A stretch of 64,000 nt of DNA from Trichomonas tenax. Its lineage: Eukaryota; Parabasalia; Trichomonadida; Trichomonadidae. The DNA is taken from positions 1 to 64,000 of the forward strand of contig JALKBU010000165.1 of NCBI GenBank assembly GCA_023091735.1, read 5' to 3'. A model generated the notes under the pieces. That model did no database searches, had not been told where the DNA came from, and saw only the letters and a program-made list of their open reading frames with translations. Position 1 is the stretch's first letter. Each line of letters starts with the position of its first letter. This document shows, one piece after another, positions 9,041 through 18,877 of this stretch. A program made the translations under genes and the position numbers.

Positions 9041-9060
9041 AAATTATGTCAGAGAAGGCG

Positions 9061-9070
9061 TCACCTTTTG
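9061..9070 (+). promoter_or_regulatory. Initiator/CCTTTT element of the large surface-protein gene
   Basis: TCACCTTTTG combines an initiator-like TCAC with a CCTTTT box. It ends 13 bases before the ATG at 9084. Confidence 0.5.
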
Positions 9071-9083
9071 CCAGAAAGGATTT

Positions 9084-12000
9084 ATGTTATTTTTGTTTCT
9101 TTGTTTTCTTGAAGCTGTTGATATCAGTTTTTGCTACTCTACAAAACCAGAATTGTGTCCAGAAGGAAGCTTATTGCTGTCTAGCGATAATTTCTCGATT
9201 TGGCAGAATTATTTGGATAAACCTGAATTAGCTTTTTATATTTTTAACGATACTATTGACAACAATTCACGGCCTCTGAAATTCGATTTAACAGTACCGA
9301 ATCCAAATATGACCGAGTTTTCATTTATTGGCACAAAGTCTTCCCCAAATATTTACATTCACGCCGAAAATCAACTCACATCGCCAGGTACATTGTCTTT
9401 CAAAGACCTTACGATTAATTTTGATGTTCAATCAGTAACAACACCGAAGATTGAAATATTTAATGTAAATATTTTACCGGCAAGTCAGGTCTCTCTCAAC
9501 ACTGATGCATTGAGTGGCGATCCGTACTCAATGATACAGTTCAATTTTGGAAAAATTGTTCTGTTTTCAATCCACTTGTTTTCATTAAAGGATAAGAACA
9601 TAACAATGAACATTCCCCAGAGTGATACAACATTCCTTAACATAAAGGAGTTCAAAGCTTCGTACACTATTTTTGTATATTATGATGGATTTTATATTAT
9701 CAACGCAGCAAACAGTATTGAACTCTATATCAATACATATGGGTGCAATATTGTTCCAGCAATAACGAACACAGGCAAAGATTGTTCATTGACTCTCTAT
9801 TGGCTTTCTTCTGTTGGCGTTTCTTTCCTCAGCAAACTTAAGATCATCGTCGGACAATACTCATGGCTTTATTTGCCACAGCAGTTCTACAAACCATCTA
9901 CATTGCCTATACTCGATATCAGCCAAGGCGCACAACTTTCCATTGAGACACCTGAAATTCCATTTACTATCATAAGACCGGATGTTGCTCCAGTTTACGC
10001 TGAGCTGTATTTTGGTGTTAGACAGATTTCCAAGTTCCCGCTCGTTACTGGTGATAACACAGTGTTCAAATCATTCTCTAAGGAGAAGCATAATGTGAGA
10101 TTCGATAATTTCAACATCCAAAAATCTGGCAACGAGCTTAAACTTGATCCATCATTATTGAATCCAATAATATCGAACTTGAAGATAGATTATGACCAGA
10201 CATGCTCAATAAGGGGATCCGCCGTTGCACAATTCGATAATTTATTAATCAGAGGTTCCGCGTTATTCTCAGAAAATGTAACATTCGTTAATAATGGAAC
10301 AATCACAATGGAATTCACAAAGGATCGTTATCCACAATTAGAAGTTCGTGGAAGTTATTATAACAAAGGCCAAAAGTATGCAAACGTTCATTTAGATCAA
10401 TCTTTCAATGAATCAAATGAAGTTAAGTTAATTTGCGGCCCTTCCATTACTTGCGATGATTGGGTTGTTAATATGAATGGCCACATAAATGCTGCTCAAG
10501 CAGGATTCAATAGCTATTCAACAGGCTGCCTTTATGATGAAGAAAATCAAAAGTCATGCCTCACATTAAAACTACAGCCATTGCAAACAGCGATTGCTGA
10601 CAGAATATGTCTGGCATCAGATGATAAGAACTGCCCAGATGATTATATTCCAACAAAGGCCGATAAAATACAAGATTTTATTGAAGCTGGACAATCAAAG
10701 CTCAAGATCATCATTGATGCTCTCCCTGAGGTCGAACTTGATCTCTCGAAACTTCGCCAAGCGAATGTCTCAATTACTTCAAATCAACCATCGAAGGTTA
10801 CTTTGAAAGATAATTCATTATCCAATGATGTAATTTACAATTTAGAACTTACAAATGTTACATTAGACTATAGAACGAAGTCTTACATAAAGAATTTAGA
10901 GATGCACGAAGGAAGTGTTTTGTCCAACACAATGCTTTCGGATTTGCACATTGAGAGCGTCAAAGCGAACCAAACAAACATTCCTAATGGATTAACGAAT
11001 GCTGCAACTCATTCCATCTTTGAAATTGATGACTTCAACAATTCATTGACAGTAACAGTGAATGATCTTGATGTAACAATTAATTCTAATGGCGTTGATT
11101 ACAAGATTCCTGTTTACACAAATGCTTCATTGAGATTAATCTTCAGACATGATGTTAAAGACATCACAATGATTTCGACAGAAAACACAGAACAAAATTA
11201 CAAGCTTTCTATTGATTGCTTCAATGGAACTTTGTCATTGAATGATCTGAGGCAATCCTCTTATCTCACATATATCTCAGCAAACGACATCAATGTTCAA
11301 ATAGGAAAACAAATTTTGCCGAATATTGTTTTGATGTCGAATGTATTAACTGTTACAGGAACAGGTGTTATTGGAACACTCATTATCCCTCACAAAGGAT
11401 CTTTCTCTTCATCATCGAACCTTAAGATCAATACAATGATGATTAAAGATGATATCGAATTGAAATCAGATTTAGTTATTGTTGATAAGTTGTATGTTGA
11501 GTCGGACACAAAGATTTTCATTCCATTCGAAGTCAACACTGCAAAGATCGAAAAAGGCTCTGATGTAACATTCAAGACAATGCCGACATTAATTAGCGTG
11601 ATTTACTCATTGCAATCGATATCAACTATCACAGCAAACAGTTTCCCAATCGAGCAAGTTGTCATTGAAATGAATTACATTCAGGATGGTGATGACATGT
11701 ACATGGAGTTTTCTAATGTCTATAATCGCAAACCAATTCCTTTCATTAAATCTATGTCATCGATTCCTTCCAACATTTATATTGAGTTCAAATCCAGCAA
11801 CATTGACTTCAATGATACAACATGCGTTCTTCAAGCGAGCGAAGAAACGATACAAGGATCGAACTGCCTTGCATTGTCATATCACAAACCAGATCCACGT
11901 CCAACACCTTTAGCCACAGTCGCACCAACACCAGCACCATCAATTTACATTCCGCCAACACCAGAAATGACACCATCGATGACACCTCTTCCTTCTGCAT

Positions 12001-12185
12001 CACCAATACCATTCGTTCAGTCAAACTTAGGTATAGGAACAATCACTGCTGGATGCGCAATCATCGTTGGAATTATCATTGCTATTGTCATCGTCGTTGT
12101 TAGACACAACAGGAAGTCTGGCCTCAACAACCTTCTCAAGTCAGAGCTGCTCCTATCGAGAGAAGATAATGACTCATTTGTTTAA
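9084..12185 (+). CDS. Large type I surface membrane protein
   Basis: 1,033 aa. It starts with a signal peptide (MLFLFLCFLEAVDISFCYS) and has a roughly 900-residue ectodomain rich in Asn, Ser, Thr and beta-strand-like repeats. A Pro/Thr stalk follows (about 925-975, several TPxP units), then one membrane span (about 986-1006, GCAIIVGIIIAIVIVVV). A short cytosolic tail carries a dileucine-type sequence (SELLLSRED). Cysteines are few. The ectodomain is not assigned to a family; parallel-beta-helix or pectate-lyase-like folds are possible. The tail resembles that of the BspA-like protein at 51819 (TESLLSQQEP), suggesting shared sorting. Upstream sit an initiator with a CCTTTT box and three palindromic motifs. 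The stop lies in TAAA. Confidence 0.88.
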   Translation: MLFLFLCFLEAVDISFCYSTKPELCPEGSLLLSSDNFSIWQNYLDKPELAFYIFNDTIDNNSRPLKFDLTVPNPNMTEFSFIGTKSSPNIYIHAENQLTSPGTLSFKDLTINFDVQSVTTPKIEIFNVNILPASQVSLNTDALSGDPYSMIQFNFGKIVLFSIHLFSLKDKNITMNIPQSDTTFLNIKEFKASYTIFVYYDGFYIINAANSIELYINTYGCNIVPAITNTGKDCSLTLYWLSSVGVSFLSKLKIIVGQYSWLYLPQQFYKPSTLPILDISQGAQLSIETPEIPFTIIRPDVAPVYAELYFGVRQISKFPLVTGDNTVFKSFSKEKHNVRFDNFNIQKSGNELKLDPSLLNPIISNLKIDYDQTCSIRGSAVAQFDNLLIRGSALFSENVTFVNNGTITMEFTKDRYPQLEVRGSYYNKGQKYANVHLDQSFNESNEVKLICGPSITCDDWVVNMNGHINAAQAGFNSYSTGCLYDEENQKSCLTLKLQPLQTAIADRICLASDDKNCPDDYIPTKADKIQDFIEAGQSKLKIIIDALPEVELDLSKLRQANVSITSNQPSKVTLKDNSLSNDVIYNLELTNVTLDYRTKSYIKNLEMHEGSVLSNTMLSDLHIESVKANQTNIPNGLTNAATHSIFEIDDFNNSLTVTVNDLDVTINSNGVDYKIPVYTNASLRLIFRHDVKDITMISTENTEQNYKLSIDCFNGTLSLNDLRQSSYLTYISANDINVQIGKQILPNIVLMSNVLTVTGTGVIGTLIIPHKGSFSSSSNLKINTMMIKDDIELKSDLVIVDKLYVESDTKIFIPFEVNTAKIEKGSDVTFKTMPTLISVIYSLQSISTITANSFPIEQVVIEMNYIQDGDDMYMEFSNVYNRKPIPFIKSMSSIPSNIYIEFKSSNIDFNDTTCVLQASEETIQGSNCLALSYHKPDPRPTPLATVAPTPAPSIYIPPTPEMTPSMTPLPSASPIPFVQSNLGIGTITAGCAIIVGIIIAIVIVVVRHNRKSGLNNLLKSELLLSREDNDSFV

Positions 12186-12314
12186 ATTTTAATAGAGATA
12201 ATTTAATTTTTTACATTTTTTCGGAATAAAACACAACTATTTTACTACTTTTTTAATAGGTTAAGAAAAATATCATTGATTTAATAATCTATGCTCATAA
12301 TTAAATTTTATTAT

Positions 12315-12884
12315 TTATTGGACGAGTTTGTATTCATTGAGGATTCCGGAGTCTCTAAACTGGCGAAGAGCAAGGCCGCGGTGTGAGCATTCGTTCTTTG
12401 CAACATCTTCAAGTTCAGCATATGTGAGTTCGTAACCATCTGGCTGGAAGATTGGATCGAATCCGAAGCCTCCTTCACCACGAGGATGGACAATCTTTCC
12501 ATTCACACGGCCAGTGAAGATTTTAACTTCTTCATTCGGTCCTGGGCAGAAACCGATGCTGCATGTGACGTACGCGGACTTATCTTCGTAGCTGTCGAGG
12601 AGCTTTGCGAGTTCGAATGGTCTAAGACGAGAAACGAAAGCTCTGATGTAAGCGCCTGGTAAACCACCGATTGCGTTGAAGTGTAATGCTGTGTCATCGA
12701 CGATAACTGGTCCTCCGACAATTTTAGCTGCCTCTCTCGCTTTGTATAATGCGACCTCATCGGAAGTGAATAATTGGAGCTCAGCGATATCAATGTCGAG
12801 GTTAACTAAGTTGACACCGAGGATTTGTTGTGCTTCACGAAGTTTATTGTGATTTCCTGTTACGAAAGTAATTTGCTTCGTCAT
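12315..12884 (-). CDS. ITPA: Inosine/xanthosine triphosphate pyrophosphatase (HAM1 family)
   Basis: The enzyme hydrolyses ITP, dITP and XTP to monophosphates plus pyrophosphate, keeping deaminated purines out of RNA and DNA in the cytosol. The 189-aa protein matches the HAM1/RdgB family over its whole length. It has the nucleotide-binding start FVTGNHNKLREAQQIL, the PVIVDDTALHF acidic metal site, GGLPGAYI, the GEGGFGFDPIF loop and the C-terminal SHRGLALRQF motif. The start chosen is the ATG at 12884 (MTKQITFVTGN); the reading frame extends eight codons upstream but family members begin at this point. The stop is in TAAA. All visible catalytic residues are intact. Confidence 0.95.
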   Translation of the reverse strand: MTKQITFVTGNHNKLREAQQILGVNLVNLDIDIAELQLFTSDEVALYKAREAAKIVGGPVIVDDTALHFNAIGGLPGAYIRAFVSRLRPFELAKLLDSYEDKSAYVTCSIGFCPGPNEEVKIFTGRVNGKIVHPRGEGGFGFDPIFQPDGYELTYAELEDVAKNECSHRGLALRQFRDSGILNEYKLVQ

Positions 12885-13071
12885 GATTGTCACTTTTGCA
12901 ATTATCACCTATTTATTTCATTCACCCCCTCTAATTTTTAACCTAGCACCCCCTAAAATATTATGTTAGACCCTAATATAAATCTGACGATATTACTTTG
13001 CAATGTCAAATTTTATGAAATAATGTTATGAGGGAAAAAGTTGTGGAGTAGCGAGGAATAAAATAATAATT

Positions 13072-14289
13072 TTAATTTTTCGTAATCTTAATGGTAGGCC
13101 GCCTTCTTCCGTTTAGCGTTGCCTTACGATATAGTTGTTGCTCAGGAGGAGGTACATAAACTTCATTTTCATCAAGCTTAGGACGAACAATATCTTCATC
13201 AGAAACTTTAGGTTGAGGAGCAGGCTGAGGCCGCTGTCTAGGCTGTGGTGCACCGAATGCAGTAGTAGGTTTCTTCGGCTGTGGTGGTGCTGGCTCCGGA
13301 GGCTTTGCAATCTTAAATTCAGCCTGGGAAGCAGAAATGGACTTAAGCATATTGGCCATTGACTGGTTGCCAGACTTAGAGATCATCTCGATAAACATCT
13401 TGAGGTCTTGTGCACCGACGGCATCACCGTAGAACTCTTCATAACCGGAGCGGCTCTTTGGTGCGACATCGCGCTCCTCAGAAAGAACTGGTGGTGGTGG
13501 GCGTTTCGGCCTGTTTGTTGCAGCCATCTGAACAGTTGCTGCTGGAACATATGAAATTGTCTTAAATTTCAGACGTTCTTTATGTCTTGACATGAGGTTA
13601 ACGACATGGCTCCACTTGAGCGGTGGGACCATCAACGCGAGAATGTCTTCTGGATCGCAATTATATTTGTCAATTCTTTCATGATCCTCGAAAATCTCCT
13701 TGTAGTGGATGATCATTTCCTCGAGAACATGTACGATGAGAACTGATTGACTTAAAGCATCCGGCGAATCTGGACGCTCACAAACGATTAAATTGGGTCC
13801 GAAACAAACAGCAATGTTCTTTGCTGGCATACAATTGACGTCGTCGTGTGCAGAAATTTCATTTAAGTACTTAATGAGATAGCAAAGCGTGTGATATCTT
13901 CCTGGATCTAATTTCTTTAATAGAGCCTTAAGTTCAGTGATAGCTTTTTCAGGAGATGGTATCTTTGCGATTTCAATGATATTGTTGTAAAGTCTGAAAG
14001 GAATAATTGGATCGATTGTTGCCATTGCTCTGAAATAACGTTTCAAAGTTGTCGCCAAGGTATGAACGTTGGAGTATGGAGTCCAATCCGTGATTCTTCC
14101 GTTGTCTATGATTTCAATGAGCTCTTTAATTTGTTTATCAGATCCATTTAATCGAAAAACGCCTTCAAATTTCTCAGCGCCGAGCTTCTTGAGAGTCGCG
14201 ATGAGGTCAGAGACAATAAATGGGATCTTTCCTTGATACGCTTCAGGCGGTTGTTGCCAGAAATGCGCTTTAAAATCCACTTCACTCAT
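13072..14289 (-). CDS. RhoGAP-domain GTPase-activating protein
   Basis: It speeds GTP hydrolysis by Rho/Rac-type GTPases, so it probably controls actin and membrane dynamics. The 405-aa protein has an N-terminal RhoGAP domain (about 15-200). It contains the arginine-finger segment EGVFRLNGSD and the helix with the conserved Asn, NIAVCFGPNLI, both intact, so it should be active. A middle helical region follows, then a proline-rich C-terminus (for example PPEPAPPQPKKP) with potential SH3-type binding sites, ending in a basic Arg/Lys stretch. Trichomonads carry many Rac-like GTPases, the likely substrates; the specific partner cannot be told. The stop is in TAAA. Confidence 0.93.
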   Translation of the reverse strand: MSEVDFKAHFWQQPPEAYQGKIPFIVSDLIATLKKLGAEKFEGVFRLNGSDKQIKELIEIIDNGRITDWTPYSNVHTLATTLKRYFRAMATIDPIIPFRLYNNIIEIAKIPSPEKAITELKALLKKLDPGRYHTLCYLIKYLNEISAHDDVNCMPAKNIAVCFGPNLIVCERPDSPDALSQSVLIVHVLEEMIIHYKEIFEDHERIDKYNCDPEDILALMVPPLKWSHVVNLMSRHKERLKFKTISYVPAATVQMAATNRPKRPPPPVLSEERDVAPKSRSGYEEFYGDAVGAQDLKMFIEMISKSGNQSMANMLKSISASQAEFKIAKPPEPAPPQPKKPTTAFGAPQPRQRPQPAPQPKVSDEDIVRPKLDENEVYVPPPEQQLYRKATLNGRRRPTIKITKN

Positions 14290-15254
14290 TTTTTTAAATT
14301 TCTCAAATTGTCTTTGATCAATTTTGACACTGAAAATCGCTCCGAAATTGTATTAAAAGAATGAAACCACTCGAATTTTGGATAAAATCAAAAAACTTCA
14401 TCTCACTTTTTGAAAATCAGTTATTTTCGTCCAATTTTATGATTTTTGGGCTATGCTTCATGCTTACATTTGAAATCTCGTGCAATTTCGAACATTCGTA
14501 AATTGATTAAAATTGTCGATTTTATAGTGAGTCTCTTCTTTAGATTTTCTATCAAATCAAAATTTAAATGAGAAAAGGTTCAACGATTAAATTTCAAAAA
14601 TTGCAAATTGTTTATTGAAAGATTCAAGTCTTGAGAATATGAGAGTTAAAATATCCATTAACTGCATATGTCATTTTCTTCTTCTTAAGCAGTCGTTTAA
14701 TTAATATTTTTCATCTTTTTAATATTCGGAAACCGCACTATAACCTATGCTTCAATATACTTTCATTGTCCATTACATGATGAATTTAACTGTTACAAGT
14801 GTAATTGAGGAATTATATTTCATCAAAATTGATTCTCGATTTAAAGACTGTTGATCAATTGAAATCGATTTTCTATGTCCATGTCTTTAAAATGGAATCA
14901 TGCAAGCATCTAAATAAGCATTTTAAGCAAATCCCCCTCATTGAATTTTGATGACCCAAAAAAATACTAACCCTTAATAAAAAATTTCGGCCCCTTTTCT
15001 AATAAAATCACCATTGATTTTTGTTTTCTTGAGAGTCTCATTATAAACATATTGAATACACTTAACCAGATACTGAAATTGCTTTTGCTATACCATTCAC
15101 TAGCTTATCTTTTACTTATTCTCAGTATTTCAAAATAAATAAGAATAATTTAACCAACAAAGGAATACATGACCTAGTAAGATATAGGCTATGAAGAATT
15201 AACTCTGAATCTAAAAGAATATTAATAAATTCATACTTATACTGATCTTTTAAT
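14290..15254. other. Intergenic, nothing recognised
   Basis: AT-rich, short frames only. The region lies between two convergently placed minus-strand genes. No repeat or RNA gene was recognised. Confidence 0.5.
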
Positions 15255-16244
15255 TTAGATCTCAACGACAACACCAAGATTCTGTTCCTTAGCAAGGTCG
15301 TAGATCATCTGTGAAGCAACTGTATCCTGGGCAGCAACACCAACCATCTTAGCAATAGTGATCTGCTTCTCATTCTGTCTGCCCTCGTTTTCACCGTTAA
15401 TAACAGTGCCAAACTCCATGAGCTGTTCCTCCTTGATGAAACCGTTGTTGATAGCGTCCATGATATCGCCGGCTTCCTCGCGCATAGCCTCGAACTGGTC
15501 GATGAAAACGCGGACGTTCTCTCTAGCTAAGAGATCGTTTGGAAGCTCGCGCATATCGAGCTTGTAGGCGCCTATGGCGGAGATGTGAGCGCCCTCCTTA
15601 ACCCACTCGCCCTTGAACAAGGCTTCCTTGGATGTTGTTGCACAGTGGATGATATCGGCCTCGCGGACAGCCTTCTCTGTGTCCTCGCCGAGGATATATT
15701 GGCGTGTCTTATCCTTCTCGGAGTGCTTAGCAACGAATGCTTCAGCAGCAGCCTTGAAGAAATCGAAAGCATAAACCTTCTTGACCTCTGGGTGAGCTGT
15801 GAGGATTGATTCGAGGCCAGAGTAGCCCTGAGCGCCGCATCCGAAGATGACGGCTGTCTCAGCTGGAGCTGGGTGGAGGAGTTGAGATGTTGCACCAGCA
15901 ACAGCGCCTGTGCGCTTGAATGTGACCATGAAGCCATCCATGATAGCGTCGAGGGCTCCTGTCTCGTTGTGGTAGACTAAGCACTTGCCTGGGATAAGTG
16001 GTAATCCGCGGGCGCGGTTTCCTGGAACGACAGACAAGATCTTGATTGCGAGATCTGTCCTGTTCTCCTCGTGGACGGCGCATGGCATGAGAAGGAGGTC
16101 CTGGGCGCCTGTTGCGAGTGTTGTTCTAACAGGAGCTGTGAACTTCTTGTGAGAGATGACTGAGAATGCCTTCAAGCATGCCTTGATCGCAATCTCGGGG
16201 GTGAAAATCTGTTCAACTAAGGCCTTAGAGATGACACGAGTCAT
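15255..16244 (-). CDS. Ornithine cyclodeaminase / mu-crystallin family dehydrogenase
   Basis: Family members use NAD(P) and either cyclise ornithine to proline with loss of ammonia or reduce imino/keto acids. The 329-aa protein shows the family layout: an N-terminal substrate part (LVEQIFTPEIAIKACLKAF, then NRARGLPLIPGKCLVYHNETG), a Rossmann domain with the nucleotide loop AVIFGCGAQGYSGLES, then the DIIHCATTSKEALFKGEWV and GAHISAIGAY segments. The start is set at 16244 (MTRVISKALVEQ) because an initiator TCACTTTTA lies just upstream; the frame runs 63 codons further but would need transcription from before the initiator. GC-rich codon use suggests high expression. The gene is probably of bacterial origin by transfer (inference). 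The exact substrate is uncertain, and alanine/ketimine-type activity is also possible. The stop is in TAAA. Confidence 0.92.
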   Translation of the reverse strand: MTRVISKALVEQIFTPEIAIKACLKAFSVISHKKFTAPVRTTLATGAQDLLLMPCAVHEENRTDLAIKILSVVPGNRARGLPLIPGKCLVYHNETGALDAIMDGFMVTFKRTGAVAGATSQLLHPAPAETAVIFGCGAQGYSGLESILTAHPEVKKVYAFDFFKAAAEAFVAKHSEKDKTRQYILGEDTEKAVREADIIHCATTSKEALFKGEWVKEGAHISAIGAYKLDMRELPNDLLARENVRVFIDQFEAMREEAGDIMDAINNGFIKEEQLMEFGTVINGENEGRQNEKQITIAKMVGVAAQDTVASQMIYDLAKEQNLGVVVEI

Positions 16245-16248
16245 TAAA

Positions 16249-16257
16249 TAAAAGTGA
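16249..16257 (-). promoter_or_regulatory. Initiator of the ornithine cyclodeaminase gene
   Basis: TCACTTTTA on the minus strand, five bases before the ATG at 16244. It decides the start of this gene. Confidence 0.6.
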
Positions 16258-16585
16258 ACTGAATAAACCGCTTTTATCGTTTTATTAAAATTTTGCAATG
16301 TTATAGAATTTATCCTGAATAAATGTAGATAAATCAGTTCAATACTTCTCAAAATTGAGTTTGGATAAATAACCGTTTTCTGGAAAATTTGCAATTTTTG
16401 AAAAATTGTATTTGGAATATGATATTTAGTCAAATGTTGTTTGGCCGGGTGATCCCAAACTGCTATTTCGTCTCAATTCTTGGATAAAAACCAAAAATTT
16501 GAGCAATTGTGATTTTCCTTTCGTTTTTCTCCGCGTATAGTCAGAATATCGCGAATAAATTCATGTAAAGCTTCTTTTGGTCGCT

Positions 16586-17560
16586 ATGGCTGTATCTAAA
16601 ATCACATATGAAGAATATTTCCATTATTTTATCGCGAAATTCTTCTCCTCATCCAGAAGGACCAACAGATCTTCTCTTGCTATCGCCCATATGTCACTAC
16701 CCGAGATAAAAACCAAGTTAACACCTTTATTTTTCGGTAATTCATCGAAAAGATCGCCTTTTCCACTTCGAAGTCTTCATTTCCTTCCTGTCTACACCCT
16801 TTATTTCATCACCATAAGTGTCAAATTAGTTAACACCTTATTATTTCGACTTTTCATTCAGAGAATTCGCTGATCATCCACAAATTTCATTACGTATATA
16901 ATACCACTCCAATTGATATTGCATTTCTTGATGAAACAATGGCTAATACCTTAACTTTTAATGCCTTATCAAACATATTTACAGACCTGAGAACGAATGT
17001 TCTCGAAACGCGATATATGAGATCGAAATTTCATGTTTATAGTTTGGTTTTTAGATAACGACCAATATATTTTTTCGACAATTTAATAAAACCAAAAATC
17101 GATTAAACGAAAAACATTGACGTCCACTGAATACAGTGGTATTACAAATACTAATCTGTTCAAAGATTTCATATTTTTGATCGAAGAAAATCGCGCATTT
17201 GTCTTCGGAATGATTATAATTAGACTATGTTTCGTCTGCTGATGAATATCAGGAATTGCAAAAGCTTTCTTGGTGTTTATGTCGAATATTTTACGCATAA
17301 TTTTACAGATGAGACCAAAGTAAGATGAAATTTGTGATATCATTGTGTTTTTGTTAAGATTTACGGAAGAGAATCATAGTCACATCGTTGATGAACAAAA
17401 AGTGGCGGATTCTTTTAGAAATGTGGCTTTGAAAGTCCATCGTTGATTGAATTGATTCTCTGCATTATGCTGAATATAATCCCAGCTACGTTCTTATCAA
17501 TCATGATTATTCTAATCGGAAATATGAAATATCATTTATTTCAAGCTCATTAGGTTATAA
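16586..17560 (+). pseudogene. Decayed protein-coding remnant, multiple frameshifts
   Basis: Starting at ATG 16586 (MAVSKITYEEYFHYFIAKF...), protein-like text can be followed rightward, but it jumps frame several times and meets stops. Pieces such as FREFADHPQISLRI (before about 16900), TPIDIAFLDETMANTLTFNA (about 16910-16975), RFTEENHSHIVDEQ (about 17360) and DSLHYAEYNPSYVLINHDY (about 17455) have the composition of real coding sequence but lie in different frames. No family is recognised. The 98-codon ORF beginning here and an 86-codon minus-strand ORF (17083-17343) are probably by-products. Confidence 0.3.
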
Positions 17561-17782
17561 TTTCACTATATTTTGCTGAAATTACATCTTTTCTATAAAG
17601 ATTCAATTTCATCAATATAAATCCAAAAATTTATTATTTAATAATGGACTTCCATGTTTCGAATTTAACAGATTTGCTTTCTCTATTTTCGATTTGTATT
17701 ACTCCTGATCATTCTTTTTAATATTAAAATAACACCGTGTTTATGTATTTATATATAGAATCGTATAAAAGCAATAGTTTCT

Positions 17783-18685
17783 TTAAGCTTCTTCTACTGG
17801 ATCTTCGGCTGCATCTTCAATCTTTGGCTTTTCTTTTCCATCTTCCTTTCTTGGAAGCTCATGAGCGAATGGTTGCTTCTTGATTGACTTGAAATCGATA
17901 GAGTAAACTTGTGGACACATGAAATTCTTAATCAAGAAAGTAAATAAAGCAATTAAACCTAAAGCAACAATAACGAAGAAAGTAATGTAAATTAAGATCG
18001 ATATGTCATCAAACATCTTTCCGCACTGTAATTCTGGCACTGTACCATTGAAGATATCATTTGTGATTTCATAACTGCAATTTTTGATTGTTTCTTTGGC
18101 TTCGACCGCCTTAAACTTCAAGGATAATTTACCTTCAGAAGCATTGCATGCTCTAAAGAAGAAAGGAGCTCTTGAGTTAATTAAACACCTTTTACCTAGT
18201 TCGCACTTAATCTTGGGTTCACCAATGACCAGAGAATCGTAGTACATTGATTTTGCTTTTCCAAAATCCGAATTTAATGTTGAAAGAGTGAATGCTTCTG
18301 TAAAATGGTTCTGGAAGAAGATACAAACAGGCTCTGTAGTTTTTGGTAATATCAAATCGACTTGGAGTGTGTTTGGTGTCTCCATGTATAATATATTCGA
18401 TTCGCAAATTGTTTTATCGAGAATCCAAAAAACTAAAGTTGCTTCTTTCTTCATAGTGACTTGGTAAACATCGCTGGTCAATACTGTTGTAGTTTTGTTC
18501 GTGAAAGGATAAATTTGTAATGAATTATTGTAGATATTGAAGTAGTCGGAAATTTTTTCTCCAAAGAATATCGCAACTTTGTTTGTTAGGTCGAGTTTGA
18601 ATTCATCTTTGTCTGGGAACGAGAGGGTGTAATATCCTTGAGAAGAAAAAGTGATAATTTGATTAATAATGAACAAGAACAACAT
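17783..18685 (-). CDS. Type I single-pass membrane protein, unknown family
   Basis: 300 aa. It begins with a signal peptide (MLFLFIINQIITFSSQG). A roughly 205-residue luminal/extracellular domain has several Cys and N-glycosylation sequons. One strong membrane span follows (about 228-252, ISILIYITFFVIVALGLIALF), and the cytosolic tail of about 50 residues shifts from basic (KSIKKQP) to acidic (IEDAAEDPVEEA). No family is recognised. The topology would fit a p24-like cargo receptor or a surface protein, but no GOLD-type motif is visible. The start is supported by TCATTTTG about five bases upstream. It is followed on the same strand, 192 bp upstream, by another membrane-protein gene, each apparently with its own promoter. 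The stop is in TAAA. Confidence 0.8.
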   Translation of the reverse strand: MLFLFIINQIITFSSQGYYTLSFPDKDEFKLDLTNKVAIFFGEKISDYFNIYNNSLQIYPFTNKTTTVLTSDVYQVTMKKEATLVFWILDKTICESNILYMETPNTLQVDLILPKTTEPVCIFFQNHFTEAFTLSTLNSDFGKAKSMYYDSLVIGEPKIKCELGKRCLINSRAPFFFRACNASEGKLSLKFKAVEAKETIKNCSYEITNDIFNGTVPELQCGKMFDDISILIYITFFVIVALGLIALFTFLIKNFMCPQVYSIDFKSIKKQPFAHELPRKEDGKEKPKIEDAAEDPVEEA

Positions 18686-18690
18686 TGAAA

Positions 18691-18698
18691 CAAAATGA
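18691..18698 (-). promoter_or_regulatory. Initiator-like element of the type I membrane protein gene
   Basis: TCATTTTG on the minus strand, five bases before the ATG at 18685. Confidence 0.45.
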
Positions 18699-18877
18699 AC
18701 AAATTTCGGATCTCCATTGATTTAAGGGTCGAAACCTATTGCTCTGTGAAAGATTTTCAAAGATATTTGTGAAAAATTCAATATAAAAAACTATCAAATA
18801 TGTTTAATTTTCTTTGGGAAAGAAAACAAGAAATAGTATATATCTCTGAATATAAATGTTCACGGTGAAAAGCTGAA

